A DNA stretch of 7,431 nt from Cycloclasticus sp. (GCA_019090295.1 JAHRWG010000068.1:1-7431); one strand, 5' to 3'. Positions 1 to 6,758 are shown, counted from the stretch's first letter. The notes: generated by a model from the letters alone, not told the origin. A program made the numbers and translations.

Positions 1-803
1 AAAAAGCTTGATTGCCCTGCTAAAACTTTATTACCCTGCTGCCTTTTAGCATAATTAATTTTGATACGTCGTTGAGCTCGTTCAACAAAGATAACAAAAG
101 CAGTTACCGCAATAGCCAAGATAAAGAGCACTATCACCATAAAAGAGTTCATCTCTCCAGTACGAACTAACTCCAATGTGCCACCAATAGCTGAAGGAAG
201 TCCAGCAACAATACCAGCAAAGATAATGAGTGAGATACCGTTACCAATCCCCCGCTCAGTAACTTGTTCACCAAGCCACATTAAAAAGAGTGTTCCGCAT
301 ACAAGTGTTACGACAGCAGTAAACATGAAAGTCATGCCTGGATTAAACACAACTGCAAGTCCTCCTGCAGTTTGACCTTGGATTGCACTAGCAACACCAA
401 TAGCTTGAAAGGTTGCCAAGACAACAGTAAAGTACCGAGTGTATTGGGTAATCTTTCTTTTACCGGACTCTCCTTCCTTTTTCAACTGTTCAAACTTAGG
501 TACAACAGATGTCATTAATTGAATAATGATCGATGCTGAAATATACGGCATTATACCTAGAGCAAAAATACTCAGCCTTTTCAATGCTCCACCAGAAAAC
601 ATATTGAACATGTCAAGGATAGAACCTGCTTGCTGCTCAAACATTAACGCAAGGGCCTTAGGATCAATCCCAGGCACAGGAACATGAGCACCAATTCTGA
701 ACACAAAAAGTGCTAGAAGAACAAAAACTAGCCGTTGCCGTAACTCTGGTAATTTTGACATTCCGGAGTTACTTGCATTGGATGATCCACCAAACATCGA
801 CAT
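1..803 (-). CDS. secY: SecY, preprotein translocase channel subunit (C-terminal part beyond window)
   Basis: SecY is the pore-forming inner-membrane subunit of the SecYEG translocon, used for Sec-dependent export and for insertion of membrane proteins. The first 267 residues are present; the family is usually about 440 long, so roughly 60% is seen and the frame runs open off the left edge. After a short polar N-terminus, hydrophobic stretches at about 24-44, 77-101, 122-141, 157-178, 187-206 and 219-240 correspond to TM1-TM6. The plug region ([10 protein letters not shown], 65-74), [17 protein letters not shown] (80-96), [13 protein letters not shown] (178-191) and the cytosolic NYAKRQQG (250-257) are hallmark SecY segments. 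The start is the ATG three bases after the rplO stop; a second ATG two codons in (A at 797) is also possible. Neither has a strong ribosome binding site, which suggests coupling to rplO. Position last in the spc cluster after rplO is standard. Confidence 0.97.
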   Translation of the reverse strand, partial: MSMFGGSSNASNSGMSKLPELRQRLVFVLLALFVFRIGAHVPVPGIDPKALALMFEQQAGSILDMFNMFSGGALKRLSIFALGIMPYISASIIIQLMTSVVPKFEQLKKEGESGKRKITQYTRYFTVVLATFQAIGVASAIQGQTAGGLAVVFNPGMTFMFTAVVTLVCGTLFLMWLGEQVTERGIGNGISLIIFAGIVAGLPSAIGGTLELVRTGEMNSFMVIVLFILAIAVTAFVIFVERAQRRIKINYAKRQQGNKVLAGQSSF

Positions 804-806
804 AAT

Positions 807-1238
807 TTACTTAACTGTTCCGCCAGCAGATTCAATAATCTTTTTAGCACCTGGAGTCGCCAAAATACCTTCTAAATTAACTTTTTCAGTTAACTCACCT
901 GATAAAATAACTTTAACTCTTTTAGTGTGCGAAGGAACCAGGTTTGCTTTTATTAACAAGGCTAAAGTGATTACCTCAGAATTTATATTCTGTAACTCGT
1001 TCAAACGAATTTCAGCAGAGAATTTCTTTTTGGCCGACGTAAAACCCACTTTTGGTAGACGTCTTTGGATGGGCATTTGACCACCCTCAAAGCCTATTTT
1101 AGTTGAACCACCCGATCTTGATTTTTGTCCTTTATGGCCACGGCCACAAGTTTTACCTAAACCTGAACCAATACCACGGCCTACTCTTTTAGCAACCTTG
1201 GTACTACCAACGGCTGGCTTTATTGTATTTAATAACAT
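807..1238 (-). CDS. rplO: 50S ribosomal protein L15
   Basis: L15 joins late in 50S assembly and binds 23S rRNA; it has an extended basic N-terminal arm and a globular C-terminal domain. From the ATG at 1238 the protein has 143 residues, against 144 in E. coli. The arm carries [20 protein letters not shown] (21-40) and [14 protein letters not shown] (50-63), both diagnostic of L15; the C-terminus has the usual [11 protein letters not shown] (130-140). A longer reading from a TTG at 1253 would add five residues and overlap rpmD. The ATG is preferred because it aligns with the known L15 start (MLLNTIKPA against MRLNTLSPA) and has GAAGAGG six bases upstream. Only one base separates it from the rpmD stop, and secY follows three bases after its own TAA, so translation of all three is probably coupled. 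Confidence 0.97.
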   Translation of the reverse strand: MLLNTIKPAVGSTKVAKRVGRGIGSGLGKTCGRGHKGQKSRSGGSTKIGFEGGQMPIQRRLPKVGFTSAKKKFSAEIRLNELQNINSEVITLALLIKANLVPSHTKRVKVILSGELTEKVNLEGILATPGAKKIIESAGGTVK

Positions 1239-1239
1239 A

Positions 1240-1425
1240 TTAAACCTCTTCAACCTTAAGCATATAATTAACTTTATTAATCATACCCCTGTTTTCTGGA
1301 GTATCGATAACCTCAACAGACTGGTGCATTTTTCGAATACCTAAACCAGCAACACAAGCTCTATGTGAAGCCAGCCTTCCATTTTTACTACGGACCAAAG
1401 TTACTTTAATTTTCTTATCAGTCAT
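1240..1425 (-). CDS. rpmD: 50S ribosomal protein L30
   Basis: L30 is a small two-domain (alpha/beta, ferredoxin-like) protein on the 50S surface near 5S rRNA and the L5 side. From the ATG at 1425 it has 61 residues, close to the 59 of E. coli. Recognisable parts are [13 protein letters not shown] (6-18), the GLGIRKM turn (28-34) with the conserved GLG, and [20 protein letters not shown] (41-60). An alternative GTG start at 1434 would overlap the rpsE stop and add MII. It is less likely because the ATG matches the family start and lies four bases after GGTGAT, which pairs with the 3' end of 16S rRNA. The gene sits between rpsE and rplO as usual; L30 is absent from some bacterial lineages but present here and apparently intact. 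Confidence 0.95.
   Translation of the reverse strand: MTDKKIKVTLVRSKNGRLASHRACVAGLGIRKMHQSVEVIDTPENRGMINKVNYMLKVEEV
1245..1251 (-). promoter_or_regulatory. Shine-Dalgarno site of rplO
   Basis: The minus strand reads GAAGAGG followed by six bases and ATG. The site lies inside the last codons of rpmD. It supports the ATG at 1238 over the upstream TTG at 1253. Confidence 0.75.
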
Positions 1426-1429
1426 TATT

Positions 1430-1436
1430 ATCACCC
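1430..1436 (-). promoter_or_regulatory. Shine-Dalgarno site of rpmD
   Basis: The minus strand reads GGGTGAT, overlapping the last glycine codon and the TGA stop of rpsE. Its GGTGAT part complements the 5' portion of the anti-Shine-Dalgarno tail rather than the usual CCTCC core. The four-base spacing to ATG is therefore equivalent to about eight from an AGGAGG core. It favours the ATG at 1425 as the rpmD start. Confidence 0.6.
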
Positions 1437-1937
1437 AACAATATCAGCTACAGATTTACCACGTTTCATGGCAACTTGTTCAGCATTCGTCATATCAGAT
1501 AAACCTTTGATAGTCGCTCTAACAACATTTGCTGGATTGTTACTACCAATACACTTAGCTAAAACATCATGAACACCGACAACTTCAAACACAGCTCTCA
1601 TAGCTCCACCAGCAATAATACCAGTACCTTCAGAGGCAGGCTTCATAAAGACAGATGCAGCACCATAATTTGATGTCATTGCATACTGTAAGGTGTTTCC
1701 ACTAAGGTGAACAGTTGTCATATTCTTACGTGCTTGCTCCATCGCTTTTTGGATAGCAACAGGTACTTCTCGTGCCTTACTGATTCCAAAACCAACACGT
1801 CCATTGCCATCTCCAACGACAGCTAATGCAGAAAATCTGAATTGACGACCACCTTTAACAACTTTTGAGATGCGTCGAACTGTGATTAATTTTTCTTGTA
1901 AATCGTCTTGTTTATTTTGACCTGGTGTCGCTGCCAT
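1431..1937 (-). CDS. rpsE: 30S ribosomal protein S5
   Basis: S5 sits on the back of the 30S subunit near helix 34 and the mRNA entry tunnel and contributes to decoding accuracy. It has 168 residues against 167 in E. coli. The N-terminal S5 domain (about 13-78) has VKGGRQF (27-33), [12 protein letters not shown] (40-51) and KAREVP (54-59). The C-terminal domain has [16 protein letters not shown] (101-116) and [10 protein letters not shown] (134-143). K28, G29 and G30, matching the spectinomycin-resistance site of E. coli S5, are unchanged. G106 and R114, matching E. coli G104 and R112 where error-prone (ram) changes occur, are also unchanged. A wild-type, spectinomycin-sensitive S5 is therefore inferred. 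Its ATG follows TAGAGG, which begins with the rplR stop codon. It ends in TGA followed directly by two more in-frame stops. Confidence 0.98.
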   Translation of the reverse strand: MAATPGQNKQDDLQEKLITVRRISKVVKGGRQFRFSALAVVGDGNGRVGFGISKAREVPVAIQKAMEQARKNMTTVHLSGNTLQYAMTSNYGAASVFMKPASEGTGIIAGGAMRAVFEVVGVHDVLAKCIGSNNPANVVRATIKGLSDMTNAEQVAMKRGKSVADIVG

Positions 1938-1945
1938 AATTGCCT

Positions 1946-2299
1946 CTAAAATTCCAATCCATTTTCACGTGCAGCCTCAGCAAGCGCTTTAACACGACCA
2001 TGATATTTATAACCTGAACGATCAAAAGCTACTTTTGTAACACCTGCTTCAACCGAGCGCTCAGCAATGACTTTACCTACAACAGATGCTGCATCAATAT
2101 TGCCTGCATTTACAACATTTGACTTCACTTCATTTGAGAGCGTAGAGGCAGATGCAAGTACTTTAGAGCCATCAGCTGTTGTAACTTGAGCGTAGATATG
2201 ACGTGGAGAACGATGAACACTTAATCGAGCAGATCCACTGTCTTTGATACGGCACCTAGTTTTAGTTGCCCTACGTATTCTTGAACTTTTCTTATTCAT
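1946..2299 (-). CDS. rplR: 50S ribosomal protein L18
   Basis: L18 binds 5S rRNA and, with L5, attaches it to the 50S central protuberance. The protein has 117 residues, exactly the E. coli length. The basic N-terminus ([15 protein letters not shown], 1-15) precedes the core strand [14 protein letters not shown] (26-39). The C-terminus [20 protein letters not shown] (90-109) ending NGLEF is the strongest L18 signature. The ATG lies eight bases after the rplF TAG; that TAG with the next base gives TAGG, a weak Shine-Dalgarno. The gene ends in TAG, which is itself part of the rpsE ribosome binding site. The order rplF-rplR-rpsE is the standard spc order. Confidence 0.98.
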   Translation of the reverse strand: MNKKSSRIRRATKTRCRIKDSGSARLSVHRSPRHIYAQVTTADGSKVLASASTLSNEVKSNVVNAGNIDAASVVGKVIAERSVEAGVTKVAFDRSGYKYHGRVKALAEAARENGLEF

Positions 2300-2307
2300 T
2301 ATTTAGC

Positions 2308-2841
2308 CTATTTCTTCTTAGCTTCTTTCATTACAACATGCTCACCAACATAACGAACGCCCTTACCCTTATAAGGCTCAGGTGGTCTGTAAGCTCTAAT
2401 ATTAGCAGCAACTTGACCAACAAGTTGTTTATCTGAGCCTTTAATAACAAGCTCAGTTTGGCTTGGGGCAGAAATTGTTATACCCGCTGGAATAGCATAT
2501 TTAACTGGGTGTGAAAACCCAAGAGTAAGGTTGAGAAGATCACCCTTAACTTGAGCTCTATACCCAACACCACGAAGCTCTAATTTTTTTTCAAAACCGA
2601 CAGTAACACCGAGCACCATGTTATTAACTAAAGCTCTCTGAGTACCACTTAAAGCAACAGATGACTTACTGTCATCTTTAGATTTAAAAGTGAGCGTTTG
2701 ATCATTCAATTCCACATCAACACACTTAAAGTGCTCACATGATAAATCACCACCCTTACCTTTAATGTTCAATTTACCTTCAGCATTATTAAACTCAACG
2801 CCTGCAGGTAAAGTTACTGGACTATTTGCAATTCTTGACAT
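2308..2841 (-). CDS. rplF: 50S ribosomal protein L6
   Basis: L6 lies near the sarcin-ricin loop and the L7/L12 stalk base of the 50S subunit and is needed for factor binding and late assembly. The protein has 177 residues, the same as E. coli. Two tandem L6 domains (about 11-82 and 90-165) are visible by their repeated pattern. Clear segments are MSRIANSPV at the start, [12 protein letters not shown] (89-100), LTLGFSHPV (105-113), and the C-terminal signature [13 protein letters not shown] (152-164), followed by a lysine-rich KEAKKK tail. TTAGGT eight bases before the ATG is a plausible ribosome binding site. The stop is TAG, which with the following G serves as the weak Shine-Dalgarno of rplR. 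Confidence 0.98.
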   Translation of the reverse strand: MSRIANSPVTLPAGVEFNNAEGKLNIKGKGGDLSCEHFKCVDVELNDQTLTFKSKDDSKSSVALSGTQRALVNNMVLGVTVGFEKKLELRGVGYRAQVKGDLLNLTLGFSHPVKYAIPAGITISAPSQTELVIKGSDKQLVGQVAANIRAYRPPEPYKGKGVRYVGEHVVMKEAKKK

Positions 2842-2854
2842 AATAAAACCTAAC

Positions 2855-3253
2855 TTAACTTACGTAACAAATAACTTCACCGCCATGACCCTGAGAGCGA
2901 GCCACGCGATCAGACATAAGACCATGCGAAGTTGAAATAACAGCAACACCTAAACCACCCTTAACAGTAGGTAGTTCATTTTTTGATTTATAAATTCGTA
3001 GACCAGGTTTGCTCACTCTATCAATCGTTTCGATTACAGATTTACCTTGAAAATACTTAAGTTCAATTTCAAGCAAGGGTTTCTTAGCAGAAAGCTCAGT
3101 CTTCTCAAAACCTAAGATGTATCCTTCATCTTCTAAAATCTTGGCTAGCGCCTCTTTTTTAGTGGAATAAGGCATACTAACAGTTTTCTTTTCAGCAGAT
3201 TGCGCATTTCTAATGCGTGTTAGCATATCTGCAATAGGGTCACTCATACTCAT
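2855..3253 (-). CDS. rpsH: 30S ribosomal protein S8
   Basis: S8 binds helix 21 of 16S rRNA early in 30S assembly, and in E. coli it also represses translation of the spc operon. The protein has 132 residues against 130 in E. coli. The N-terminal domain begins [18 protein letters not shown] (1-18); [12 protein letters not shown] (66-77) and SKPGLRIYK (81-89) lead into the C-terminal rRNA-binding domain. There [17 protein letters not shown] (103-119) and GGEVICYV (124-131) form the family signature. The start at 3253 is chosen over an ATG two codons inside because it aligns with the family start and follows a strong Shine-Dalgarno. This gene has the best ribosome binding site in the window. Confidence 0.98.
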   Translation of the reverse strand: MSMSDPIADMLTRIRNAQSAEKKTVSMPYSTKKEALAKILEDEGYILGFEKTELSAKKPLLEIELKYFQGKSVIETIDRVSKPGLRIYKSKNELPTVKGGLGVAVISTSHGLMSDRVARSQGHGGEVICYVS

Positions 3254-3260
3254 TGTATAT

Positions 3261-3266
3261 CTCCTT
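3261..3266 (-). promoter_or_regulatory. Strong Shine-Dalgarno site of rpsH
   Basis: The minus strand reads AAGGAG, then seven bases (ATATACA) and ATG. It is the closest match to the consensus anywhere in the window. It directly follows the tandem TAATAA stop of rpsN and shares the AA of the second TAA. Confidence 0.85.
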
Positions 3267-3267
3267 A

Positions 3268-3573
3268 TTACCAGCTGGCTTTAGAAAGACCAGGTACATC
3301 ACCACGCATTGTTGCTTCGCGAAGTTTATTACGGCCTAGACCAAATTTTCTATAGTAACCATGAGGCCTGCCAGTGATATTGCACCTATTACGGACACGT
3401 GAAGCACTTGAATCACGAGGAAGTGCAACAAGTTTAGCTTGCGCATCCATAACGTCCTCCATGGAAGACTTTGGGTTTCTAATTATTTCTTTTAAAGAAG
3501 CACGCTTTTCAGCAAACTTTGCAACTAGGCGGATCCGCTTAGTTTCTCTAGCTATCATCGATTTCTTAGCCAT
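3268..3573 (-). CDS. rpsN: 30S ribosomal protein S14 (zinc-free, 101-residue type)
   Basis: S14 sits in the head of the 30S subunit beside S3 and S10 and joins late in assembly. It has 101 residues, the same as E. coli, and has one cysteine only (C64). It is therefore the C-minus form without the CxxC...CxxC zinc ribbon found in the shorter about 61-residue paralogue. The conserved C-terminal half is plain: LPRDSS (51-56), RNRC (61-64), [15 protein letters not shown] (67-81), [13 protein letters not shown] (83-95) and the final KASW. The ATG lies only three bases after the rplE stop, and its AAGG site is inside the last rplE codons, which suggests translational coupling. The gene ends with TAATAA. 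Confidence 0.98.
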   Translation of the reverse strand: MAKKSMIARETKRIRLVAKFAEKRASLKEIIRNPKSSMEDVMDAQAKLVALPRDSSASRVRNRCNITGRPHGYYRKFGLGRNKLREATMRGDVPGLSKASW

Positions 3574-3576
3574 TGG

Positions 3577-4122
3577 TTAACCTTGTTTTTTAATCGGAAA
3601 ATTAAAAGCTCTTAATAAAGCTCGTCCTTCTTCATCGTTTTTTGCAGATGTGGTAATAGCAATATCCAGACCACGCAACTTATCTATTTTATCATAATCT
3701 ATCTCAGGAAAGATTATTTGCTCGGTAACACCCATAGAATAATTACCACGTCCATCAAAAGATTTATCACTCAACCCACGAAAATCCCTAATACGCGGAA
3801 TAGAAATTGAGACTAGTCGATGTAAAAACTCATACATCCTTTCATTTCTTAAGGTAACCTTACAACCAATCGCCATATCGTCTCTTATCTTGAAACCCGC
3901 AATGGATTTTTTTGATAATGTTACAACTGGCTTTTGACTTGAGATTTTTTCTAAATCTGAGACGGCATTCTGTATAACTTTTTTATCTGCAACGGCATCA
4001 CCAACACCCATGTTAAGAGTGATCTTAGTGATTTTAGGAACTTCCATTATAGACTTAAACCCAAGCTCTTTGAACAAAGCTGGGACCAATTCATTTTTAT
4101 AGTGTTCTTGTAATATAGACAT
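3577..4122 (-). CDS. rplE: 50S ribosomal protein L5
   Basis: L5 binds 5S rRNA with L18 in the central protuberance and touches the P-site tRNA and the small subunit across bridge B1b. It has 181 residues against 179 in E. coli, with a slightly longer KKQG tail. Family segments are [11 protein letters not shown] (33-43), [11 protein letters not shown] (71-81) in the P-tRNA contact loop region, [18 protein letters not shown] (87-104), PRIRDFRGL (109-117), [11 protein letters not shown] (122-132) and [14 protein letters not shown] (134-147). A weak GAGA site lies upstream of the ATG. In E. coli the S8 translational operator overlaps this start; its characteristic sequence is not seen here (see findings). 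Confidence 0.98.
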   Translation of the reverse strand: MSILQEHYKNELVPALFKELGFKSIMEVPKITKITLNMGVGDAVADKKVIQNAVSDLEKISSQKPVVTLSKKSIAGFKIRDDMAIGCKVTLRNERMYEFLHRLVSISIPRIRDFRGLSDKSFDGRGNYSMGVTEQIIFPEIDYDKIDKLRGLDIAITTSAKNDEEGRALLRAFNFPIKKQG

Positions 4123-4136
4123 AAATTTCTCGATTA

Positions 4137-4454
4137 CTAAGCGTCTAGCACTTCATTATTTGATTTAAAGAATCTGACTTTTTTACCGTCTTCAAGAACT
4201 TTAAATCCCACACGGTCAGCCTTCTGAGTTTGCGCATTATAGATGGCAACATTAGAAACCTGGATCGGCATATTTTTCTCAACAATACCGCCTTCAATCC
4301 CTTTATTAGGGTTTGGTTTTTGGTGCTTCTTAACTAGATTAACACCTTCAACCAATATTTTCTGTTCAGAGATAACTGACAAGACAAGACCTTGTTTGCC
4401 TTTGTCTTTACCAGTAAGAACGATGACTAAATCACCTTTTTTGATCTTATTCAT
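4137..4454 (-). CDS. rplX: 50S ribosomal protein L24
   Basis: L24 is one of the two assembly initiators of the 50S subunit, binding the 5' domain of 23S rRNA near the exit of the peptide tunnel. The protein has 105 residues against 104 in E. coli. The N-terminal KOW/SH3-like motif (about 5-32) contains [13 protein letters not shown] (10-22). It is followed by [13 protein letters not shown] (35-47), GGIVEK (55-60), [10 protein letters not shown] (64-73) and [20 protein letters not shown] (78-97). The leader before the ATG is almost pure A and T with no purine-rich site at a proper distance, unlike most genes here. The gene ends with TAG followed directly by an in-frame TAA. Confidence 0.97.
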   Translation of the reverse strand: MNKIKKGDLVIVLTGKDKGKQGLVLSVISEQKILVEGVNLVKKHQKPNPNKGIEGGIVEKNMPIQVSNVAIYNAQTQKADRVGFKVLEDGKKVRFFKSNNEVLDA

Positions 4455-4467
4455 AATTAATAATTAC

Positions 4468-4836
4468 TTAGATTACTTCAGGAGCCAAAGAAATGATTTT
4501 CATAAACTTTTCATTTCTCAATTCACGTGTTACTGGGCCAAAAATACGAGTTCCAATTGGTTGCAGGTTCGCATTTAGAAGGACAGCAGCATTACCATCA
4601 AAGCGAATAATGGAACCATCAGGACGACGAACGCCTTTTCTAGTTCTAACTACAACCGCATTGACAACATCACCTTTTTTCACTTTTCCACGAGGAATGG
4701 CATCTTTAATACTTACTTTGATGATATCACCAATTTTAGCGTATCTCTTATGAGAACCGCCTAAAACTTTAATGCACATCACATTCCGTGCACCACTATT
4801 ATCGGCCACATCAAGCCTTGATTGCATTTGAATCAT
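4468..4836 (-). CDS. rplN: 50S ribosomal protein L14
   Basis: L14 is a small beta-barrel protein at the 50S subunit interface, taking part in bridges B5 and B8 and contacting L19. It has 122 residues, one fewer than E. coli; the difference lies in the loop [10 protein letters not shown] (86-95). Identity to the family is very high: [18 protein letters not shown] (10-27), [12 protein letters not shown] (47-58), [20 protein letters not shown] (62-81) and [13 protein letters not shown] (95-107), ending [13 protein letters not shown] site six bases before the ATG is clear. In E. coli this is the first gene of the separate spc operon; here it follows rpsQ by 18 bases only. Confidence 0.98.
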   Translation of the reverse strand: MIQMQSRLDVADNSGARNVMCIKVLGGSHKRYAKIGDIIKVSIKDAIPRGKVKKGDVVNAVVVRTRKGVRRPDGSIIRFDGNAAVLLNANLQPIGTRIFGPVTRELRNEKFMKIISLAPEVI

Positions 4837-4842
4837 AACTTA

Positions 4843-4846
4843 CTCC
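4843..4846 (-). promoter_or_regulatory. Shine-Dalgarno site of rplN
   Basis: The minus strand reads GGAG, six bases before the ATG, inside the 18-base rpsQ-rplN gap. It takes up much of this gap. No promoter-like -10 and -35 pair fits there. Confidence 0.75.
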
Positions 4847-4854
4847 AACTAAAT

Positions 4855-5115
4855 CTATTTTGTTTTTTCAATAATTTCATGAAGCTTCCACGTCTTAGAT
4901 TTAGAAATCGGACGACATGAAACCAAAGAAACTACATCACCTTCAGAGCATTCATTACTTTCGTCATGAGCATGAAAACTAGTAGAACGCTTAATTACCT
5001 TTCCATATAACGGATGCTTAACTTGACGAGTTACTTTAACAGTAATAGATTTATCAGCCTTATTACTTGTTACGACACCAGTAATCGTTCTTAATGTTTT
5101 ATCTTGCTCACTCAT
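4855..5115 (-). CDS. rpsQ: 30S ribosomal protein S17
   Basis: S17 is a primary 16S rRNA binder (5' domain, helices 7 and 11) with an OB fold. It has 86 residues against 84 in E. coli. Recognisable parts are [19 protein letters not shown] (10-28), [14 protein letters not shown] (32-45), HAHDESNEC (48-56) and the S17 signature [18 protein letters not shown] (59-76). The start overlaps the rpmC stop as ATGA, and AAGGGTG lies nine bases upstream within rpmC, so coupling to rpmC is likely. It is the last gene of the S10 operon in E. coli. It ends TAG, with another in-frame TAG one codon later. Confidence 0.97.
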   Translation of the reverse strand: MSEQDKTLRTITGVVTSNKADKSITVKVTRQVKHPLYGKVIKRSTSFHAHDESNECSEGDVVSLVSCRPISKSKTWKLHEIIEKTK

Positions 5116-5309
5116 TTATTAACACCCTTTTGTTCTGCCAAAATAGTTTTAATGCGCGCAATATCACCTCGTACTTGGCTAAATTGGTGAACTTGACTTA
5201 ATTGCCCAGTCGCACTTTGCATACGTAAATTAAATTGATCCTTTCTTAGGTCAAGTAATAACTGACTAAGATCAGCAGAAGATTTTTCTCTTAATTCTGA
5301 AGCTTTCAT
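5112..5309 (-). CDS. rpmC: 50S ribosomal protein L29
   Basis: L29 is a small helical hairpin protein beside L23 at the peptide exit tunnel, near the docking site for trigger factor and SRP. It has 65 residues against 63 in E. coli. The pattern [10 protein letters not shown] (1-10), a first helix to about 33 with [13 protein letters not shown] (25-37), then a second helix with [13 protein letters not shown] (45-57) is typical. The start codon shares its A with the rplP stop (TAATG), and the stop overlaps the rpsQ start (ATGA). No good Shine-Dalgarno precedes it, so translation probably depends on ribosomes finishing rplP. Confidence 0.97.
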   Translation of the reverse strand: MKASELREKSSADLSQLLLDLRKDQFNLRMQSATGQLSQVHQFSQVRGDIARIKTILAEQKGVNK

Positions 5310-5722
5310 TACATTATCGTCCGTTCAGCAAATTTTGTTTTAAAAGGAAGCTTTGCAGACGCCAGCTTAAACGCTTCGGTCGCAATCTCTTTAGAAACAC
5401 CTTGCAATTCAAATAACATGGTTCCTGGTTTAATTTGAGCCACCCAATATTCAACACTTCCTTTACCTTTACCCATCCGAACTTCAAGAGGTTTTTTAGT
5501 AATTGGCTTATCAGGAAACACTCTAATCCAAACTTTACCACCACGTTTAATATGACGGGTGATAGCACGTCGACTTGCTTCAATCTGTCTAGCAGTCATT
5601 CTTCCACGCTCAATGGACTTTAATCCGAACTCACCAAAACTAACTGAGCTACCGCGTTGAGCTAAGCCAGTATTTCTGTTTTTATGAGCCTTTCTGTATT
5701 TTGTACGCTTTGGTTGTAACAT
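5309..5722 (-). CDS. rplP: 50S ribosomal protein L16
   Basis: L16 is a late-joining 50S protein that organises the A-site region near the peptidyl transferase centre. It has 137 residues against 136 in E. coli; the extra residue is in [10 protein letters not shown] (21-30). Family hallmarks are [14 protein letters not shown] (1-14), [15 protein letters not shown] (39-53), [19 protein letters not shown] (62-80), [15 protein letters not shown] (81-95) and [12 protein letters not shown] (118-129). R82 corresponds to E. coli R81, which the oxygenase YcfD (RoxA) hydroxylates there; the site is present, but its modification in this organism is unknown. The ATG follows TAGGT, formed from the rpsC stop, by about eight bases. 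Confidence 0.98.
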   Translation of the reverse strand: MLQPKRTKYRKAHKNRNTGLAQRGSSVSFGEFGLKSIERGRMTARQIEASRRAITRHIKRGGKVWIRVFPDKPITKKPLEVRMGKGKGSVEYWVAQIKPGTMLFELQGVSKEIATEAFKLASAKLPFKTKFAERTIM

Positions 5723-5731
5723 TATAAATAC

Positions 5732-6409
5732 CTATTTACCTGCAACTTCATTGAACCCAGAAACAGGCAACGAGCTTTTATCATCAAAAACTTCACCCTT
5801 AAAGATCCAAACTTTAATTCCCAAAATACCATAAGTCGTCAAAGCTTCTGTGAAACCATAGTCGATATCAGCTCTCAGAGTATGCAACGGAACTCTACCT
5901 TCTCTGTACCATTCATTACGAGCAATATCAGCACCATTCAAACGACCACTAACTTTGATTTTTATGCCTTCAGCACCTAATCTCATGGTGTTTGTAACAG
6001 CTCTTTTCATAGCACGCCTAAACATAATTCTGCGTTCTAACTGCTGTGCTACGCTTTCAGCAACTAAAAGAGCATCCAATTCAGGTTTGCGAATTTCTTC
6101 GACATTAATCTGAACGGGAACACCCATAATTTTACTTACTTCAGCACGTAAGGAATCCACATCCCCACCTTTTTTTCCGATAACAATACCTGGGCGAGCA
6201 GTATGTATTGTGATCTGCGCATTAGAAGCAGGTCTATTTATTTGAATACGACTAACAGATGCCGCCATCAATTTCTTTTTTAAGAAATCGCGTGCTAATA
6301 GGTCCTGCCTGAGAGTTTCAGGGTAAGACTTAGTGTCTGCGTACCAACGCGAGTTCCAGTCTTTAACAATACCAAGACGTATACCAGTAGGATGTACTTT
6401 TTGACCCAT
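5732..6409 (-). CDS. rpsC: 30S ribosomal protein S3
   Basis: S3 lies in the 30S head at the mRNA entry tunnel with S4 and S5, and helps unwind structured mRNA. It has 225 residues against 233 in E. coli; the shortage is in the variable C-terminal tail after IKVWIFKGE (198-206). The N-terminal domain starts [14 protein letters not shown] (1-14). The type II KH domain spans about 40-108 and has the GKKG loop at 78-81 ([10 protein letters not shown]). The C-terminal domain has [13 protein letters not shown] (126-138), [12 protein letters not shown] (153-164) and [15 protein letters not shown] (171-185). R131, R132 and K135, linked to mRNA unwinding in E. coli S3, are all present. The start follows AGAGTGA, nine bases after GAG. 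Confidence 0.98.
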   Translation of the reverse strand: MGQKVHPTGIRLGIVKDWNSRWYADTKSYPETLRQDLLARDFLKKKLMAASVSRIQINRPASNAQITIHTARPGIVIGKKGGDVDSLRAEVSKIMGVPVQINVEEIRKPELDALLVAESVAQQLERRIMFRRAMKRAVTNTMRLGAEGIKIKVSGRLNGADIARNEWYREGRVPLHTLRADIDYGFTEALTTYGILGIKVWIFKGEVFDDKSSLPVSGFNEVAGK

Positions 6410-6422
6410 ATCAATTCACTCT

Positions 6423-6758
6423 TTATTTAGTGTCACTAACTGCAATAGTAATATGGCAGTTTCTTTTTAAAATTTTATTGCCACGGCCTTTAGCACGAGC
6501 TCTAAAGCGCTTATGCGTACCTGCCTCATCAACAAAGACAGTTGATACAAACAACTCATCAACATCGGCACCTTCATTATGCTCAGCATTAGCGATAGCT
6601 GAGTTGATCAATTTCTTAAAACTATCAGCAGCTTTACGTGTACTAAAGTTTAATAAGTTTAATGCTCTTTCAACATCTAAGCCACGGAGTTGATTGGCAA
6701 TTAACCGACCTTTCTGTGCTGAGAAATTTGCATTTTTTAATTTAGCTTTAACTTCCAT
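6423..6758 (-). CDS. rplV: 50S ribosomal protein L22
   Basis: L22 binds all 23S rRNA domains; its long beta-hairpin (about 78-98) lines the peptide exit tunnel near the macrolide pocket. From the ATG at 6758 it has 111 residues, against 110 in E. coli. An ATG one codon upstream (6761) is the alternative. The inner one aligns exactly with the family start ([19 protein letters not shown] against METIAKHRHARSSAQKVRL) and gives better spacing from GAGTGA. Conserved parts are SAQKGRLIA (13-21), [19 protein letters not shown] (51-69), VFVDEAG (74-80) and [12 protein letters not shown] (98-109). The hairpin tip [11 protein letters not shown] (82-92) differs from the usual gammaproteobacterial MKRIMPRAKGR. 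Confidence 0.96.
   Translation of the reverse strand: MEVKAKLKNANFSAQKGRLIANQLRGLDVERALNLLNFSTRKAADSFKKLINSAIANAEHNEGADVDELFVSTVFVDEAGTHKRFRARAKGRGNKILKRNCHITIAVSDTK

Noticed and set aside
178..375. Plus-strand open frame of 65 codons
   Set aside because: It lies antisense inside secY, whose protein aligns continuously with SecY. The translation is low-complexity and resembles no known family.
778..1080. Plus-strand open frame of 100 codons
   Set aside because: It is antisense to rplO and the secY start. The opposite strand is clearly coding, and no ribosome binding site is visible.
1239..1253. Longer L15 beginning at TTG 1253
   Set aside because: It would overlap rpmD and add five residues not found in the family. 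The ATG at 1238 has a clear Shine-Dalgarno and aligns with the known start.
3571..3579. Palindrome GGTTAACC at the rplE-rpsN junction as an operator
   Set aside because: It is short and explained by the rplE stop, the ribosome binding site and the rpsN start context. There is no second copy nearby.
3374..3580. Plus-strand open frame of 68 codons
   Set aside because: It is the antisense shadow of rpsN.
4236..4242. TATAAT on the minus strand inside rplX as a possible internal promoter
   Set aside because: No -35-like TTGACA lies 16-18 bases upstream; the region there reads TCCAGG. A lone hexamer is expected by chance in AT-rich DNA.
4243..4578. Plus-strand open frame of 111 codons crossing the rplX-rplN junction
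   Set aside because: It is antisense to two well-supported genes and includes their intergenic gap by chance. It has no recognisable domains.
4493..4753. Plus-strand open frame of 86 codons
   Set aside because: It lies wholly antisense to rplN, a highly conserved gene.
5314..5583. Minus-strand open frame of 89 codons in a different frame from rplP
   Set aside because: rplP is full length and conserved in its own frame. The alternative frame has no homology and no start signal.
5435..5623. Plus-strand open frame of 62 codons
   Set aside because: It is the antisense shadow of rplP, with no start signal and no recognisable domain.
6430..6693. Plus-strand open frame of 87 codons
   Set aside because: It is the antisense shadow of rplV.
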